From the NCBI GenBank assembly GCA_016302165.1, contig JAEDOD010000001.1, positions 1-64,000 on the forward strand: a stretch of 64,000 bases of DNA, in the 5' to 3' direction. The position numbers and the translations under genes are program-made. The notes under the pieces are model-generated. The model was not told the origin of the DNA. It made no database searches and saw nothing but the letters and a program-made list of their open reading frames with translations. This DNA comes from Sphaerochaetaceae bacterium. GTDB lineage: Bacteria; Spirochaetota; Spirochaetia; Sphaerochaetales; Sphaerochaetaceae. Shown here piece by piece: positions 34,065-42,727 of the stretch. Position 1 is the first letter of the stretch. Each line of letters opens with the position of its first letter.

Positions 34065-35108
34065 ATGGAAAAGAGAATTGAAGCACTATTGGACAATGGC
34101 TTTGTCTCATCTGTGTATTTCACAGGAAAGACTGATGAAATGAAGGAGAGGATCCTCTCCCTGGATAAGGATTATGTGGTGGTGACAGACGAGAATACTT
34201 TTACCTATTCTCCCTCTCCGGAAAGGACAGTGGTCCTTGAAAGCGGAGAAGACCACAAGAACTGGGAAAGCCTGGAGCGCATTCTATCCTTCGCCCTTGA
34301 TAGAGGCATGGGAAGGGACGGAATCTTCATCGCCCTGGGAGGAGGAGTTGTGTGCGACATGACAGCTCTGGCTTCAGCCTTATACATGAGGGGAGCCGGC
34401 CTTATGCTTTGCCCGACCACTCTCCTGGCCATGGTTGACGCCACCTTAGGCGGAAAGGCTGCCATTGACTTCAGAAATACGAAGAATACTGTGGGAGCCT
34501 TCCATCCTGCCTCTGAGATCATCATTTCCCTCTCTACTCTCTCCTCTCTTCCAGACAAGGAATTCATGTGCGGCATGGGGGAAGTGGTGAAGCACGCCTT
34601 CCTTTCCTCTGACGATGAACTATACAAATTCCTCTTCTCCAACCGTGATGGGATCATGGCCCGTGATACAGCTGTACTGGAGAAGATGGTGGAGCTTTCC
34701 CTTCTTGTAAAGAAGAGCTACATAGAGAAGGACCCTACCGAGACCAAGGGCATAAGAAGTGCCTTGAATTTTGGCCACACCTTCGGCCATGCACTGGAAA
34801 GCATTACAGATTACTCCATAAGCCATGGGGAAGCTGTGGTCTGGGGAATGAAGAAGGCCCTTACCAGCGGCCTCTGGCAGGGAATAACTCCTCCTCCCTT
34901 CTATCTCTGGTGCATAGACCTTATCTCCCAGTTCCCATTCCTTGATGAATATAAGGTGGCGAAGAAGGACTATGAGGCCTTTGTGGAGGCCACAAAGAAG
35001 GACAAGAAGAAAAGCGGAGGAGTGACCAAGTTCGTATTCCTCAAGGGCCTGGGAGAGCCGATTCTCTCTCCTCTCACTGATGATCAGATAGCAGCGATGA
35101 TAGTCTAG
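34065..35108 (+). CDS. aroB: 3-dehydroquinate synthase
   Basis: 347 aa. NAD-binding ALGGGVVCDMTALAS, PTTLLAMVDATLGGK, KNTVGAFHP, GMGEVVKHAFL (zinc region) and NFGHTFGHALE (zinc His pair) identify AroB, second step of the shikimate pathway. No good ribosome site precedes ATG 34065 (GGAGAG is about 20 nt away). Divergent from the desulfurase gene with an 82-bp gap; overlaps hrpA by 4 bp at the 3' end. Other shikimate genes are not adjacent; aroH lies at 63561. Confidence 0.94.
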   Translation: MEKRIEALLDNGFVSSVYFTGKTDEMKERILSLDKDYVVVTDENTFTYSPSPERTVVLESGEDHKNWESLERILSFALDRGMGRDGIFIALGGGVVCDMTALASALYMRGAGLMLCPTTLLAMVDATLGGKAAIDFRNTKNTVGAFHPASEIIISLSTLSSLPDKEFMCGMGEVVKHAFLSSDDELYKFLFSNRDGIMARDTAVLEKMVELSLLVKKSYIEKDPTETKGIRSALNFGHTFGHALESITDYSISHGEAVVWGMKKALTSGLWQGITPPPFYLWCIDLISQFPFLDEYKVAKKDYEAFVEATKKDKKKSGGVTKFVFLKGLGEPILSPLTDDQIAAMIV

Positions 35109-37570
35109 CTCTCATCTTCGTCCATATCTATGGCCTTTTCGTAGGCTTTCAGAATGGAGTTGAGCTTCTTTCTAAGCTCCCTTTCCTTCCTTGGAACCAT
35201 TTCTATCAGGGAAGAAAGGGAGTACATGGTCTCCCTTACAGCACTTTCCAGGCTATTGTTTGGAACCAGGGAATAACCATCGTCGTTCTCCCTCAGCATA
35301 ATATATGTAAAGGTGTTCTTCCCGCTTCTGAAGGGCCTCAGCAGATAAGACATGTAGCTCAGTATCTTTTCACTCTTGTCCTGGGCTGTAATCCTTCCCC
35401 TTGGCTTCTCCTTTAGGAGCATGTTCTTTCTCGGCAGGAGTGAAAGCTCCTTATCTATATGGCTGGTCTTGATGCTCTTCTCTGAAATTGAGGAAGCAAC
35501 CTTGATATATATCTGGACGCTGGATCTGGTCTTGATTCTGGAAATATCCTGGATAGGCACCACATATTTTGCCTTACCTCTGCTGTTGCTGCCCACTCTG
35601 TATGGATCCAGGGTGAAGGTGCTTTTCTCGCTTTCCTCCTCTTTCCTTTCCTTCCTTATGCTTGTCTCCCCCTTCTTCAGGGCTACAAGCAACAGAGGAT
35701 CTATCTCTTCAATCCACTGGCTTTTCAGGGGGGAGACGGATCGGGCATACATTCTTGTGGTCTGTACAATTTCCCCTGCCAGGATATACTCAGGCTTATT
35801 CTTGAACCAGGAGGAGCCTGGATGGATGAGTATTTCCTTGGTGGTGATGGAATAATATGAGAATCTGTCAGCCTTCTTGCATATGTATTGCCTAAGTCCT
35901 GAAGCCAGGCATATCAGGTATTCCCTGAGAGAGGATTTCCCTTCTGTAATCGGGAAGCCCATTTTTGAGACAATATCCAACAGCTGGGAGTGAATATGTG
36001 TAATCTCATCCATGGTCTCCTTATCCAGATATCTGGAAGTGCAGAAGCTTTCCCTGGCCTTTTCCCCCTTGGTGGTGATGTAGCGCCTGAAGATGGTGAG
36101 CCATGCGACGAAGTCTCCATATTCGTTGTCTACCAGAGCATGGTGCACATCCCTTGCCTCCAGCTCCTCTCCCTGTGGCATGACAAAAGGTGTCCTGGTG
36201 GAAAGGAAGGCTACAGCCACAGCAACTTCATAGATGGAGGAAGGATAATTCATCATGGCTTCCACCATGACCCTGGAGAGCCGGGGAAGAAGGGGAAACT
36301 GTATCATCATCTCTCCGATGGCTGTCAGATGAAGGTCCTCCCTTACGGCGCCTATGTATTTCAGTGTCTCGATGGCTGAGTTCAAAGCTCCAGACTGGGG
36401 AGGAGTAATGAATGGGAAGGAGGTGGGGTTGTAGATTTCCAGCTCGCACATTCTCAATACCACTTCTGCAAGGTCAGAGTGGAGAATCTCCTCTTCGTTG
36501 TATTCCCGACGGTTCAGGTAGTTCTTTTCGCTGTACAGTCTCCAGCAGACTCCTGGAGCTGTCCTTCCAGCCCTTCCTTTCCTCTGGTCTGCAGAAGCCC
36601 TTGAAATAGGGGAGGGAATCAGGGCTGAAGTGAAGTTCCGCTGGTTGTAGTAGTTGATCTTGCACCAGCCGGAATCTATTACGCACTTTATTCCGTCGAT
36701 GGTAAGGCTGGTCTCTGCTATGTTTGTGGCCACCACCACCTTTCTGTGTCCTGGAGTGGTGGGAGTGAAGACCTTCTCCTGCTCCTCCTTTCCCAGTCTT
36801 CCGTAAAGGGGATAGATATCAAGAAGGGTAGGGTCCACTATTTCTGAGCCATACAGGTGTTGGGTGCAGCTTTTGATTTCAGCTTCTCCTGGGAGGAACA
36901 CCAGGATGTCGCCTCCATCCTCACTTTCAAGGTTTTCCTTGATTATGGTCTCAACCGTCCTGTAGTATTCGTCTTCGTTCTCCTTGTCCAGGACCATGGG
37001 CCTGTAGTTCACAGTCACAGGATAGGGATGGGAGTCTATGGATACTATGGGAGCGTCAGAGAAGAAGGAGGAGAAGACGGAAGTGTTGATGGTGGCTGAA
37101 GATATGATGATCTTCAGATCCTTCCTCTCCCTTGTTATCTCCTTCAAGAGGCCCAGGATGAAGTCTATGTTAAGGCTTCTTTCATGGGCTTCGTCCACCA
37201 TGATTACGCTGTAGCGGGAAAGGAGGGGATCTCTCTTCACTTCCTCAAGAAGGATTCCATCCGTCATTATCTTGATTTTGGTGGAGCTGTCTGTAGTATC
37301 CAGAAAGCGCATTGTGTAGCCGCAGAACTTGTCCTGGTCTCCAATTTCCTTCCTGATGAAGTCCGAGACGCTCATGGCGGCTATTCTTCTGGGCTGTGTG
37401 ATTCCTATCATCTTGTCTTTGGCAAAGCCTGCGTCCAGAAGGATCAGAGGAATCTGTGTGGTCTTTCCGCTACCTGTAGGGCTCTCCACTACAATTACCT
37501 GATTGGAGCGGAGAGCTGAGAGGATTTCATCGCGGTGTCTATAGACGGGAAGATCTTTATATATGCTCAA
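35105..37570 (-). CDS. hrpA: DEAH-box RNA helicase HrpA, short form
   Basis: 821 aa. Walker A SPTGSGKTTQ (30-39), QPRRIAA, DEAH (126-129), SSATIN, ATNIAETSLTIDG and QRKGRAGR are helicase motifs I to VI; HA2 and OB-fold regions follow. Sequence around TSLTIDGIKCVIDSG matches HrpA better than HrpB, but the long E. coli HrpA C-terminus is missing; short HrpA of this size occurs in Borrelia, where it affects gene expression and infectivity. ATG overlaps the hisS stop (ATGA). Confidence 0.9.
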   Translation of the reverse strand: MSIYKDLPVYRHRDEILSALRSNQVIVVESPTGSGKTTQIPLILLDAGFAKDKMIGITQPRRIAAMSVSDFIRKEIGDQDKFCGYTMRFLDTTDSSTKIKIMTDGILLEEVKRDPLLSRYSVIMVDEAHERSLNIDFILGLLKEITRERKDLKIIISSATINTSVFSSFFSDAPIVSIDSHPYPVTVNYRPMVLDKENEDEYYRTVETIIKENLESEDGGDILVFLPGEAEIKSCTQHLYGSEIVDPTLLDIYPLYGRLGKEEQEKVFTPTTPGHRKVVVATNIAETSLTIDGIKCVIDSGWCKINYYNQRNFTSALIPSPISRASADQRKGRAGRTAPGVCWRLYSEKNYLNRREYNEEEILHSDLAEVVLRMCELEIYNPTSFPFITPPQSGALNSAIETLKYIGAVREDLHLTAIGEMMIQFPLLPRLSRVMVEAMMNYPSSIYEVAVAVAFLSTRTPFVMPQGEELEARDVHHALVDNEYGDFVAWLTIFRRYITTKGEKARESFCTSRYLDKETMDEITHIHSQLLDIVSKMGFPITEGKSSLREYLICLASGLRQYICKKADRFSYYSITTKEILIHPGSSWFKNKPEYILAGEIVQTTRMYARSVSPLKSQWIEEIDPLLLVALKKGETSIRKERKEEESEKSTFTLDPYRVGSNSRGKAKYVVPIQDISRIKTRSSVQIYIKVASSISEKSIKTSHIDKELSLLPRKNMLLKEKPRGRITAQDKSEKILSYMSYLLRPFRSGKNTFTYIMLRENDDGYSLVPNNSLESAVRETMYSLSSLIEMVPRKERELRKKLNSILKAYEKAIDMDEDES

Positions 37571-38850
37571 GCTTCGATACCTTCTGCCGCCTCGGAGACT
37601 GAGGAGAAGACCCTGCTCTCCCTGGTGGCATGGTTCTTAAGGACTATTTCATCATCCTTGAAGGAGATGGAATATGGAATGTTGTTTTTTCCAGCATAGT
37701 CGAAGACTCTCTTCGCCTTGTGGTTTGGCTCAAGGTAGACGTCCACCCTCTTACCTTTCCTTCTTAGCTCATAGGCTGTCTTTTCAGCCCTTGCCAGCTC
37801 TTCAGGCCTGTAGATTATGAGCACATCCGAGGATGAGGAATCCTGCAGAATCGGGCTCTTCAGCTCCTCCAGTCCTGCTATGAGCCTATCCAGGCCAATG
37901 GAGGACCCGACTCCTGGCAGAGTCTCCTTTGTATAGAGGGAAGCCAGGTTATTGTAGCGGCCGCCGGAACATACGGAGCCAAGGGAAGGCAGGGCGTCAA
38001 GGAAGGTTTCGTAGACGATTCCTGTGTAGTAGTCCAGTCCTCTTGTGATGGATGGGTCCAGCACAAAGGAGTCAGCAATTCCAACTTCCGAAAGAAGTGC
38101 GTAGATTGCTCTCAGTCTCTCGGAGCCTTCTGAGCTTCCGCCAGAGAGAGTCTCAAGTACAGAGAGAGTCTCAAGGAAGGAAGAGCCACCTGCAGTTATG
38201 TACTCCAGGACTTTGTCTGCCTTTTTTTCATCACCAATGGTCTCAATAAGGATTTCCCTTACGCTGTCCTTTCCAATCTTCATGAGCTTATCTACAGCCC
38301 TAAGAATATCGATGGACTTGTCTGCAATGCCCTCCTTCTCCAGGAAGGTGTTGAAAAGTCCTCTGTGGGAGATGTGGAAGGTGTATCCATTGACTCCCAT
38401 CAGTGAGAAGGAGTGGTGCATCATTGACAGAATTTCAAAGTCTGCCTGGACATTGTCCACTCCGACGATGTCGAAATCGCACTGGATGAACTCCCTGTAT
38501 CTTCCCTTCTGAGGCTTCTCTCCTCTCCACACTTTATTGATGTGGTAGCGCTTGAAGGGCAGTGCCAGTTCTGAATAGTGGGCGGCCATGAATCTGGCGA
38601 AGGGAACCGTAAGGTCGAAGCGCATTGCAACTTCCCTTCCGCCGTTGTCTTCAAAGTGGAAGACCTGCTTATCTGTCTCTCCGCCACCTTTCCCAAGAAG
38701 GACAGAGGAATATTCAAGTACAGGTGTATCTATCGGAACAAAGCCATAGGACTGGAAGCCCTTTTCAAGTATGGAGGTAATCTTCCTTTTTGGAATCTCT
38801 TCCTGGGGCATGCTATCCCTGAAGCCTTTGAGTATTACTGGATCAATCAT
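37567..38850 (-). CDS. hisS: Histidyl-tRNA synthetase
   Basis: 427 aa class-II synthetase. GFRDSMPQEEIPKR at the N-terminus, motif 2 (FRYREFIQCDFDIVG-like RYREFIQCDFDIVGVD), the histidine-A loop GLDYYTGIVYE, CSGGRYNNL and motif 3 GVGSSIGLDRL. C-terminal anticodon domain present (VLIIYRPEELARAEKTAYEL). GGAG 6 nt before ATG. Upstream of hrpA in the same transcript. Confidence 0.96.
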   Translation of the reverse strand: MIDPVILKGFRDSMPQEEIPKRKITSILEKGFQSYGFVPIDTPVLEYSSVLLGKGGGETDKQVFHFEDNGGREVAMRFDLTVPFARFMAAHYSELALPFKRYHINKVWRGEKPQKGRYREFIQCDFDIVGVDNVQADFEILSMMHHSFSLMGVNGYTFHISHRGLFNTFLEKEGIADKSIDILRAVDKLMKIGKDSVREILIETIGDEKKADKVLEYITAGGSSFLETLSVLETLSGGSSEGSERLRAIYALLSEVGIADSFVLDPSITRGLDYYTGIVYETFLDALPSLGSVCSGGRYNNLASLYTKETLPGVGSSIGLDRLIAGLEELKSPILQDSSSSDVLIIYRPEELARAEKTAYELRRKGKRVDVYLEPNHKAKRVFDYAGKNNIPYSISFKDDEIVLKNHATRESRVFSSVSEAAEGIEA

Positions 38851-38969
38851 TTGTCGCTCCTTACACTGATGATAATAGATTATTTCTTCTTTTCTGAATA
38901 CTTCCTCCCCACTTTCCTTTCCATTTCCTTCATTTCCTACTCTTGTTTCAACAGCACATAATTATTAAG

Positions 38970-40175
38970 ATGTCTATCGTGTTCGTTAGGTATAAGACAG
39001 ACAAACACGGGAAGTCTGTTCCCGTCTGCAAGGTATATACAGCAAAGGAGCATCCCATCAGAAACAGCATGATAGATAGGGATGCACTTTGGGCCATAAA
39101 GAAAATCCAGGGTGCAGGAGGCGAAGCCTATCTGGTAGGCGGGGCTCTCCGTGACATCATGCTTGGCCATACCCCAAAAGACTTCGACATCGGTACTTCC
39201 CTTTCTCCCCGTCAGGTCCAGAGGCTCTTCTGGAACAGCAGGATAATCGGAAAAAGATTCCGCATCGTCCACCTTTTCTTTGGGGAGAAGATCATTGAGG
39301 TCACCACCTTCCGCTCCGACGAGGAGAACTTCGAGGAAGGGAACAACAATGTATGGGGAACCATAGAGCAGGATGCAAGACGAAGGGATTTCTCCATCAA
39401 TGCACTCTACTACAATCCCCAGAAGTGTGAGCTTCTTGATTTCAGCGGCAGCATGGAGGATTTCGACAGGAAGGTCATCAGATCCCTGATTCCTCTCCGT
39501 TATTCCTTCTCTGAAGATCCTGTAAGGATGATCAGGGCTGTCAAATATAAGGTGACCACAGGTTTCCGCCTACGTCTGGATGTGAAGCTGGCCATATTGC
39601 GTGACGCATCCTGTCTCCAGAACTGTCCTGCCTCCCGACTTACTGAGGAGGTGGTGAAGATCCTTTCCTCCGGCCACAGCAGGGAAATATTCCATGCCTT
39701 GTACCAGAATAGACTTCTTCAATACCTTCTTCCTGCATTTGCAGTCCACTCGGAGCTTCCCAGTGTGTCTGAAAGCCTGGGAATCCTGGACTCTCTTGTC
39801 CAGGAAGCTATAGATGGCGGCATAGAGAAGCCAAGAAAGGATGTGATGTTCTACTACATGATCCGCTCTGCAATCATCATCGATCCTTCCCTGGGCCTGG
39901 GGTGGGAGGAGTACATGAAGGATGCATTCCGCCAGGCCAAGGTCATGCTTAGTCCCATCACTCCTGCCAACTTCGAGCTGGAGAAGGCTGTACTTCTTGT
40001 GCTTTCTGAAAAGGGCATAAGGGTCAATAAGACCAAGAAGAAAAAGAAGGCCCAGAGCCAGAAAGGTGAGAAGGGAAGGGAAAGCGTCAATCCTAAGGTC
40101 CAGGGCAGAAGAAAAAGGGGCAAGAGCTCCAGGAAAAAGGTGGAGAACAGGGAAAATGTGGAGGAGAAGGCCTGA
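38970..40175 (+). CDS. pcnB: Poly(A) polymerase/CCA-type nucleotidyltransferase with basic tail
   Basis: 401 aa from ATG 38970 (MSIVFVRYKTDKHGK start is typical of spirochaete PcnB). YLVGGALRDIMLG and DFDIGTSLSP contain the catalytic Asp pair; EQDARRRDFSINAL and DPVRMIRAVKY follow. After residue ~360 comes a Lys/Arg-rich tail (KTKKKKKAQSQKG onward), as in PcnB where basic C-termini aid RNA binding. It has no HD domain, unlike the family member at 9944. Poly(A) polymerase is more likely than CCA addition, but one or two residues decide this in the family. Confidence 0.85.
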   Translation: MSIVFVRYKTDKHGKSVPVCKVYTAKEHPIRNSMIDRDALWAIKKIQGAGGEAYLVGGALRDIMLGHTPKDFDIGTSLSPRQVQRLFWNSRIIGKRFRIVHLFFGEKIIEVTTFRSDEENFEEGNNNVWGTIEQDARRRDFSINALYYNPQKCELLDFSGSMEDFDRKVIRSLIPLRYSFSEDPVRMIRAVKYKVTTGFRLRLDVKLAILRDASCLQNCPASRLTEEVVKILSSGHSREIFHALYQNRLLQYLLPAFAVHSELPSVSESLGILDSLVQEAIDGGIEKPRKDVMFYYMIRSAIIIDPSLGLGWEEYMKDAFRQAKVMLSPITPANFELEKAVLLVLSEKGIRVNKTKKKKKAQSQKGEKGRESVNPKVQGRRKRGKSSRKKVENRENVEEKA

Positions 40176-40179
40176 TAGT

Positions 40180-41034
40180 CTATCCCCACTCTTCGATTTC
40201 AATGGACACAGACTTCACCATTATGGAGCCGAACTTTTCAAGACAGTCAGAGATATATTGCTGAAGATCGGAAATTGTTGTGGTTATGTAGTGCCTCATG
40301 GGAAGCTGGATGGTGACACTTATTGAGTAGGTGCAGTCTGTGTTTCTCACTCCCTTCACCTTCTTTACCTTCATTACAGCATCATATTCGCTGATTGCAT
40401 GCTTCACCATCTGTGTCAGGGCCACTTCAGACACAGCATCGTTGGCTGGCCTGGAAAACTCCGGCCTCACTATGGTCTTCTCGCTTACAAATGGCTTTCT
40501 TCCCTTCTTTCTTCCCAGCTTCACCCTTATGGAGTCGAAGACAATCTGAGGAGCGGAACGGGTAATCTCAATGGAGGGCACAGGAATAACGTGCTTACCT
40601 TCAGTAAATCTGATGTGCATGGCTGTCTCTATGTCTTCCGGGCTTGCCACCTCCTCGATGTGGATTATCTTGGAGGGCTGGGGAAGATCCAGCCTGGAGG
40701 CAATCTTATTCACCATCTTCTCGCTGGTGCCTATGATCAGGATTCGCCTATATTTCTCCTTCAGCAGTGCTGAGACAATCTGGTCCCTATGGTCCTGGTC
40801 ATCGAAGACAGCTGTCTTCACTGCGGCCATGAAGTTAGGGTCCTGTTTGGCAGAGTGGCCGGAAAGGATTCTGTCTCCCTTGATGAGAAGGCCGTCGTCA
40901 ATTATGAGATTGATGTTGTATTTTGAGGCCACCTGCTTCGAGTGATAGCTTTTTCCCGTACCAGAACGGCCCACCAGGCCATATACGGTTATTCCTTTGA
41001 TTCTTGAGAATAAAAACTCGAAGAGACGGTTCAT
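40180..41034 (-). CDS. P-loop protein with Asp23-like C-terminal domain
   Basis: 284 aa from ATG 41034; ATG 41076 (14 residues longer) is an alternative inside a hairpin loop. N-terminal third is a P-loop domain (YGLVGRSGTGKSYHSK, then LIIDDGLLI and RILIIGTSEKMVNKI). The C-terminal ~100 residues (VRPEFSRPANDAVSEVALTQ ... YSISVTIQLPMRHYITTTIS ... KSVSIEIEEW) follow the strand-helix order of the Asp23/Gls24 alkaline-shock fold. I know no defined role. The gene follows mgtE after 71 bp, joined by a 12-bp inverted repeat, so may be cotranscribed. Confidence 0.8.
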   Translation of the reverse strand: MNRLFEFLFSRIKGITVYGLVGRSGTGKSYHSKQVASKYNINLIIDDGLLIKGDRILSGHSAKQDPNFMAAVKTAVFDDQDHRDQIVSALLKEKYRRILIIGTSEKMVNKIASRLDLPQPSKIIHIEEVASPEDIETAMHIRFTEGKHVIPVPSIEITRSAPQIVFDSIRVKLGRKKGRKPFVSEKTIVRPEFSRPANDAVSEVALTQMVKHAISEYDAVMKVKKVKGVRNTDCTYSISVTIQLPMRHYITTTISDLQQYISDCLEKFGSIMVKSVSIEIEEWG

Positions 41035-41053
41035 TTCTATATTTTCTGATGAA

Positions 41054-41097
41054 ATCCTCCTTGGAGGCAAGGACATTTTTCCCTTTCCAAGGAGGAT
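41054..41097 (-). promoter_or_regulatory. 12-bp inverted repeat between mgtE and P-loop gene
   Basis: ATCCTCCTTGGA (41054-41065) and TCCAAGGAGGAT (41086-41097), perfect arms, 20-bp loop. In the minus-strand mRNA the 3' arm contains AAGGAGGA, which would be hidden in the stem, and the loop contains an in-frame ATG (41076). It may be a partial terminator or a translation switch. Confidence 0.6.
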
Positions 41098-41105
41098 GGA
41101 AGGCC

Positions 41106-42509
41106 CTAGGCTCCGAAGCCCAGCATTTTGATGAGAAGGAGCCAGGCCAGGCCATAGTATGTGACTACAGCCACAAGGTCGTTGACAGTGGTGATAAGTG
41201 GACCTGAAGCCACAGCAGGATCCACATGGATTCTCTTGAAGAAGATAGGAATTATTGTTCCCATGGCTGTAGACATGGTCATTGATACAAGGAGGGCAAT
41301 TCCTGTGCAGCCTGAGATGCTGAAGGCGTAGAGGGCATTGTGGTCCTTGAAGAAATATATGTAGAGACCTATGACCAGGAAGGAGGTGAGACCAAGGATG
41401 GCTCCGTCTCCAAGACCGATTCTGGTCTCCTTCCACATAAGGCGAAGCTTATCCTTTGCTGTCAGGTTCTCATCTGTAAGGACTCTGATGGTGACGGCCA
41501 GGGACTGGGTTCCAGAGTTACCTGTCATACCCAATACCAGTGACTGGAAGGAAATTAGCACAGTAATCTGGGCTGCAACCTTATCAAAGAGGCCTACTAC
41601 TGTTGAGACCAGCATTCCTAGGAAGAGAAGGATAGTAAGCCAAGGAAGACGCTTCCTGAGACTCTGTGTAACTGTCTCATTCAGGTCCTCCATATCTCCA
41701 AGGGAAGCGAACTTTGCATAGTCGTCCTTCATGGAGTCGTCGATGACCTCAACCATATCCTGGCTTGTGATTACGCCCAGTAGCTTATTGGTGCTGTCCA
41801 GCACAGGAATAGAGTCCTCGGCATAATCCTTAAGCTTATTCATGGTGTCATCGATAAGCTCATGGGCGTATACATAGGGATAGGATGTGGAGACTATGGA
41901 GTCGATGGTGCTCCCTTCCCTGGCGCGGATAAGATCCTTAAGGTCGATGGCTCCGTAGAAGAGACCGTTGGAATCCACCACATAGATGGTCTGGATATTA
42001 TCGTTCTCTGCGGCCTGCTCAATAAGCTCCTTCATGGCATCCTTGATGCTGGATCCTGTCCTGATCTCAATGTAGTTGGTGCTCATGATGGATCCGATCT
42101 CATCCTCGTCGAAGGAGGCGAGAAGGGCGATGTCATGCTTGGCGTCATCGTCAAGGAACTCTATGAGGGTGGTCCTCTCTCCCTTTGGCAGGGATTTGAG
42201 ATACTCGGTGGCCTTGTCTGTCTCAAGATCGCTGAGGACAGCAATCTTCTTCTTTACGCTGATCTCTCCCAGATATGTGGAGATGTTCTCTGTGTATTCG
42301 AAAATGTTTGCAAGGGTCTCGGAATCCAGAATGCGGTACAGCTTTCCTCTATCTTCCGGGGAAAGCCTGTCCATGGCCTCTGCAATATCGTTTTCATGAT
42401 AATCCATGACCTTTTCCTTGAGGGCCATGGGAGAAATGTTGCTCTTGATTATTTCCACAAGCTCACCAGCATAGTCTGGATGCTGGTTGCCCTGAATTTC
42501 TGGATCCAT
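41106..42509 (-). CDS. mgtE: Magnesium transporter MgtE, copy 1
   Basis: 467 aa. Cytoplasmic N domain (MALKEKVMDYHENDIAEAMD), CBS pair (DEDEIGSIMSTNYIEI to the VITSQDMVEVIDD region, Mg2+ sensing), plug helix, then about five membrane helices with GNSGTQSLA and VASGPLITTVNDLVAV, which line the pore. MgtE is a Mg2+-gated Mg2+ channel that closes when cytoplasmic Mg2+ is high. Preceded by GGAGG and a 29-codon leader ORF at 42558-42647. Confidence 0.96.
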   Translation of the reverse strand: MDPEIQGNQHPDYAGELVEIIKSNISPMALKEKVMDYHENDIAEAMDRLSPEDRGKLYRILDSETLANIFEYTENISTYLGEISVKKKIAVLSDLETDKATEYLKSLPKGERTTLIEFLDDDAKHDIALLASFDEDEIGSIMSTNYIEIRTGSSIKDAMKELIEQAAENDNIQTIYVVDSNGLFYGAIDLKDLIRAREGSTIDSIVSTSYPYVYAHELIDDTMNKLKDYAEDSIPVLDSTNKLLGVITSQDMVEVIDDSMKDDYAKFASLGDMEDLNETVTQSLRKRLPWLTILLFLGMLVSTVVGLFDKVAAQITVLISFQSLVLGMTGNSGTQSLAVTIRVLTDENLTAKDKLRLMWKETRIGLGDGAILGLTSFLVIGLYIYFFKDHNALYAFSISGCTGIALLVSMTMSTAMGTIIPIFFKRIHVDPAVASGPLITTVNDLVAVVTYYGLAWLLLIKMLGFGA

Positions 42510-42557
42510 TTCCTATACCTCCAAAATTAGATTTCTTGGGTAAGGAAGGATGGCCTT

Positions 42558-42647
42558 CTAGTTGTCTGTCGAAAGGGACAGACTACCGGGAGGAACATCG
42601 CTTTCCGAACCGCCTAAGTTGACTATACTTCCAGTACCGTCGTCCAT
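42558..42647 (-). CDS. Putative Mg2+-responsive leader peptide of mgtE copy 1
   Basis: 29 aa ORF, ATG 42647, AAGGAG (42659-42654) with 6-nt spacing, stop TAG at 42558. Begins MDDGTGSIVN, has an acidic/Pro block SESDVPPGS at residues 14-22 and ends STDN. It resembles the peptide before mgtE copy 2: M[DE]xx[TP]GS at the start and V[PD][PG]GS[LI] later. Its 3' third encodes a hairpin, GTCTGTC/GACAGAC (42564-42570, 42577-42583), and a second small stem, GAAGG/CCTTC (42545-42558), ends at the stop. Position 48 bp before the mgtE start fits a regulatory leader. Function inferred. Confidence 0.6.
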   Translation of the reverse strand: MDDGTGSIVNLGGSESDVPPGSLSLSTDN

Positions 42648-42702
42648 TTCGTACTCCTTATAGAATTCAGCCCGAACTGAGCTATTATGATGATAAACCT
42701 TA

Positions 42703-42709
42703 AGTCAAC
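42703..42709 (-). promoter_or_regulatory. Possible -35 region / antisense arm upstream of leader
   Basis: GTTGACT on the minus strand (42709-42703) holds a TTGACT -35-like hexamer; the best -10 (TAATAG) is at a short 15-bp spacing. The same 7 bases are complementary to AGTCAAC in the leader ORF (42624-42618), so in RNA they could pair and enclose the leader start. Confidence 0.3.
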
Positions 42710-42727
42710 AGTTTTTCTAGAAGTTTT

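Noticed and set aside
42510..42727. M-box or other magnesium riboswitch before mgtE copy 1
   Set aside because: None of the conserved M-box core strings is visible, and most of the 218-bp gap is taken by a short ORF with its own ribosome site.
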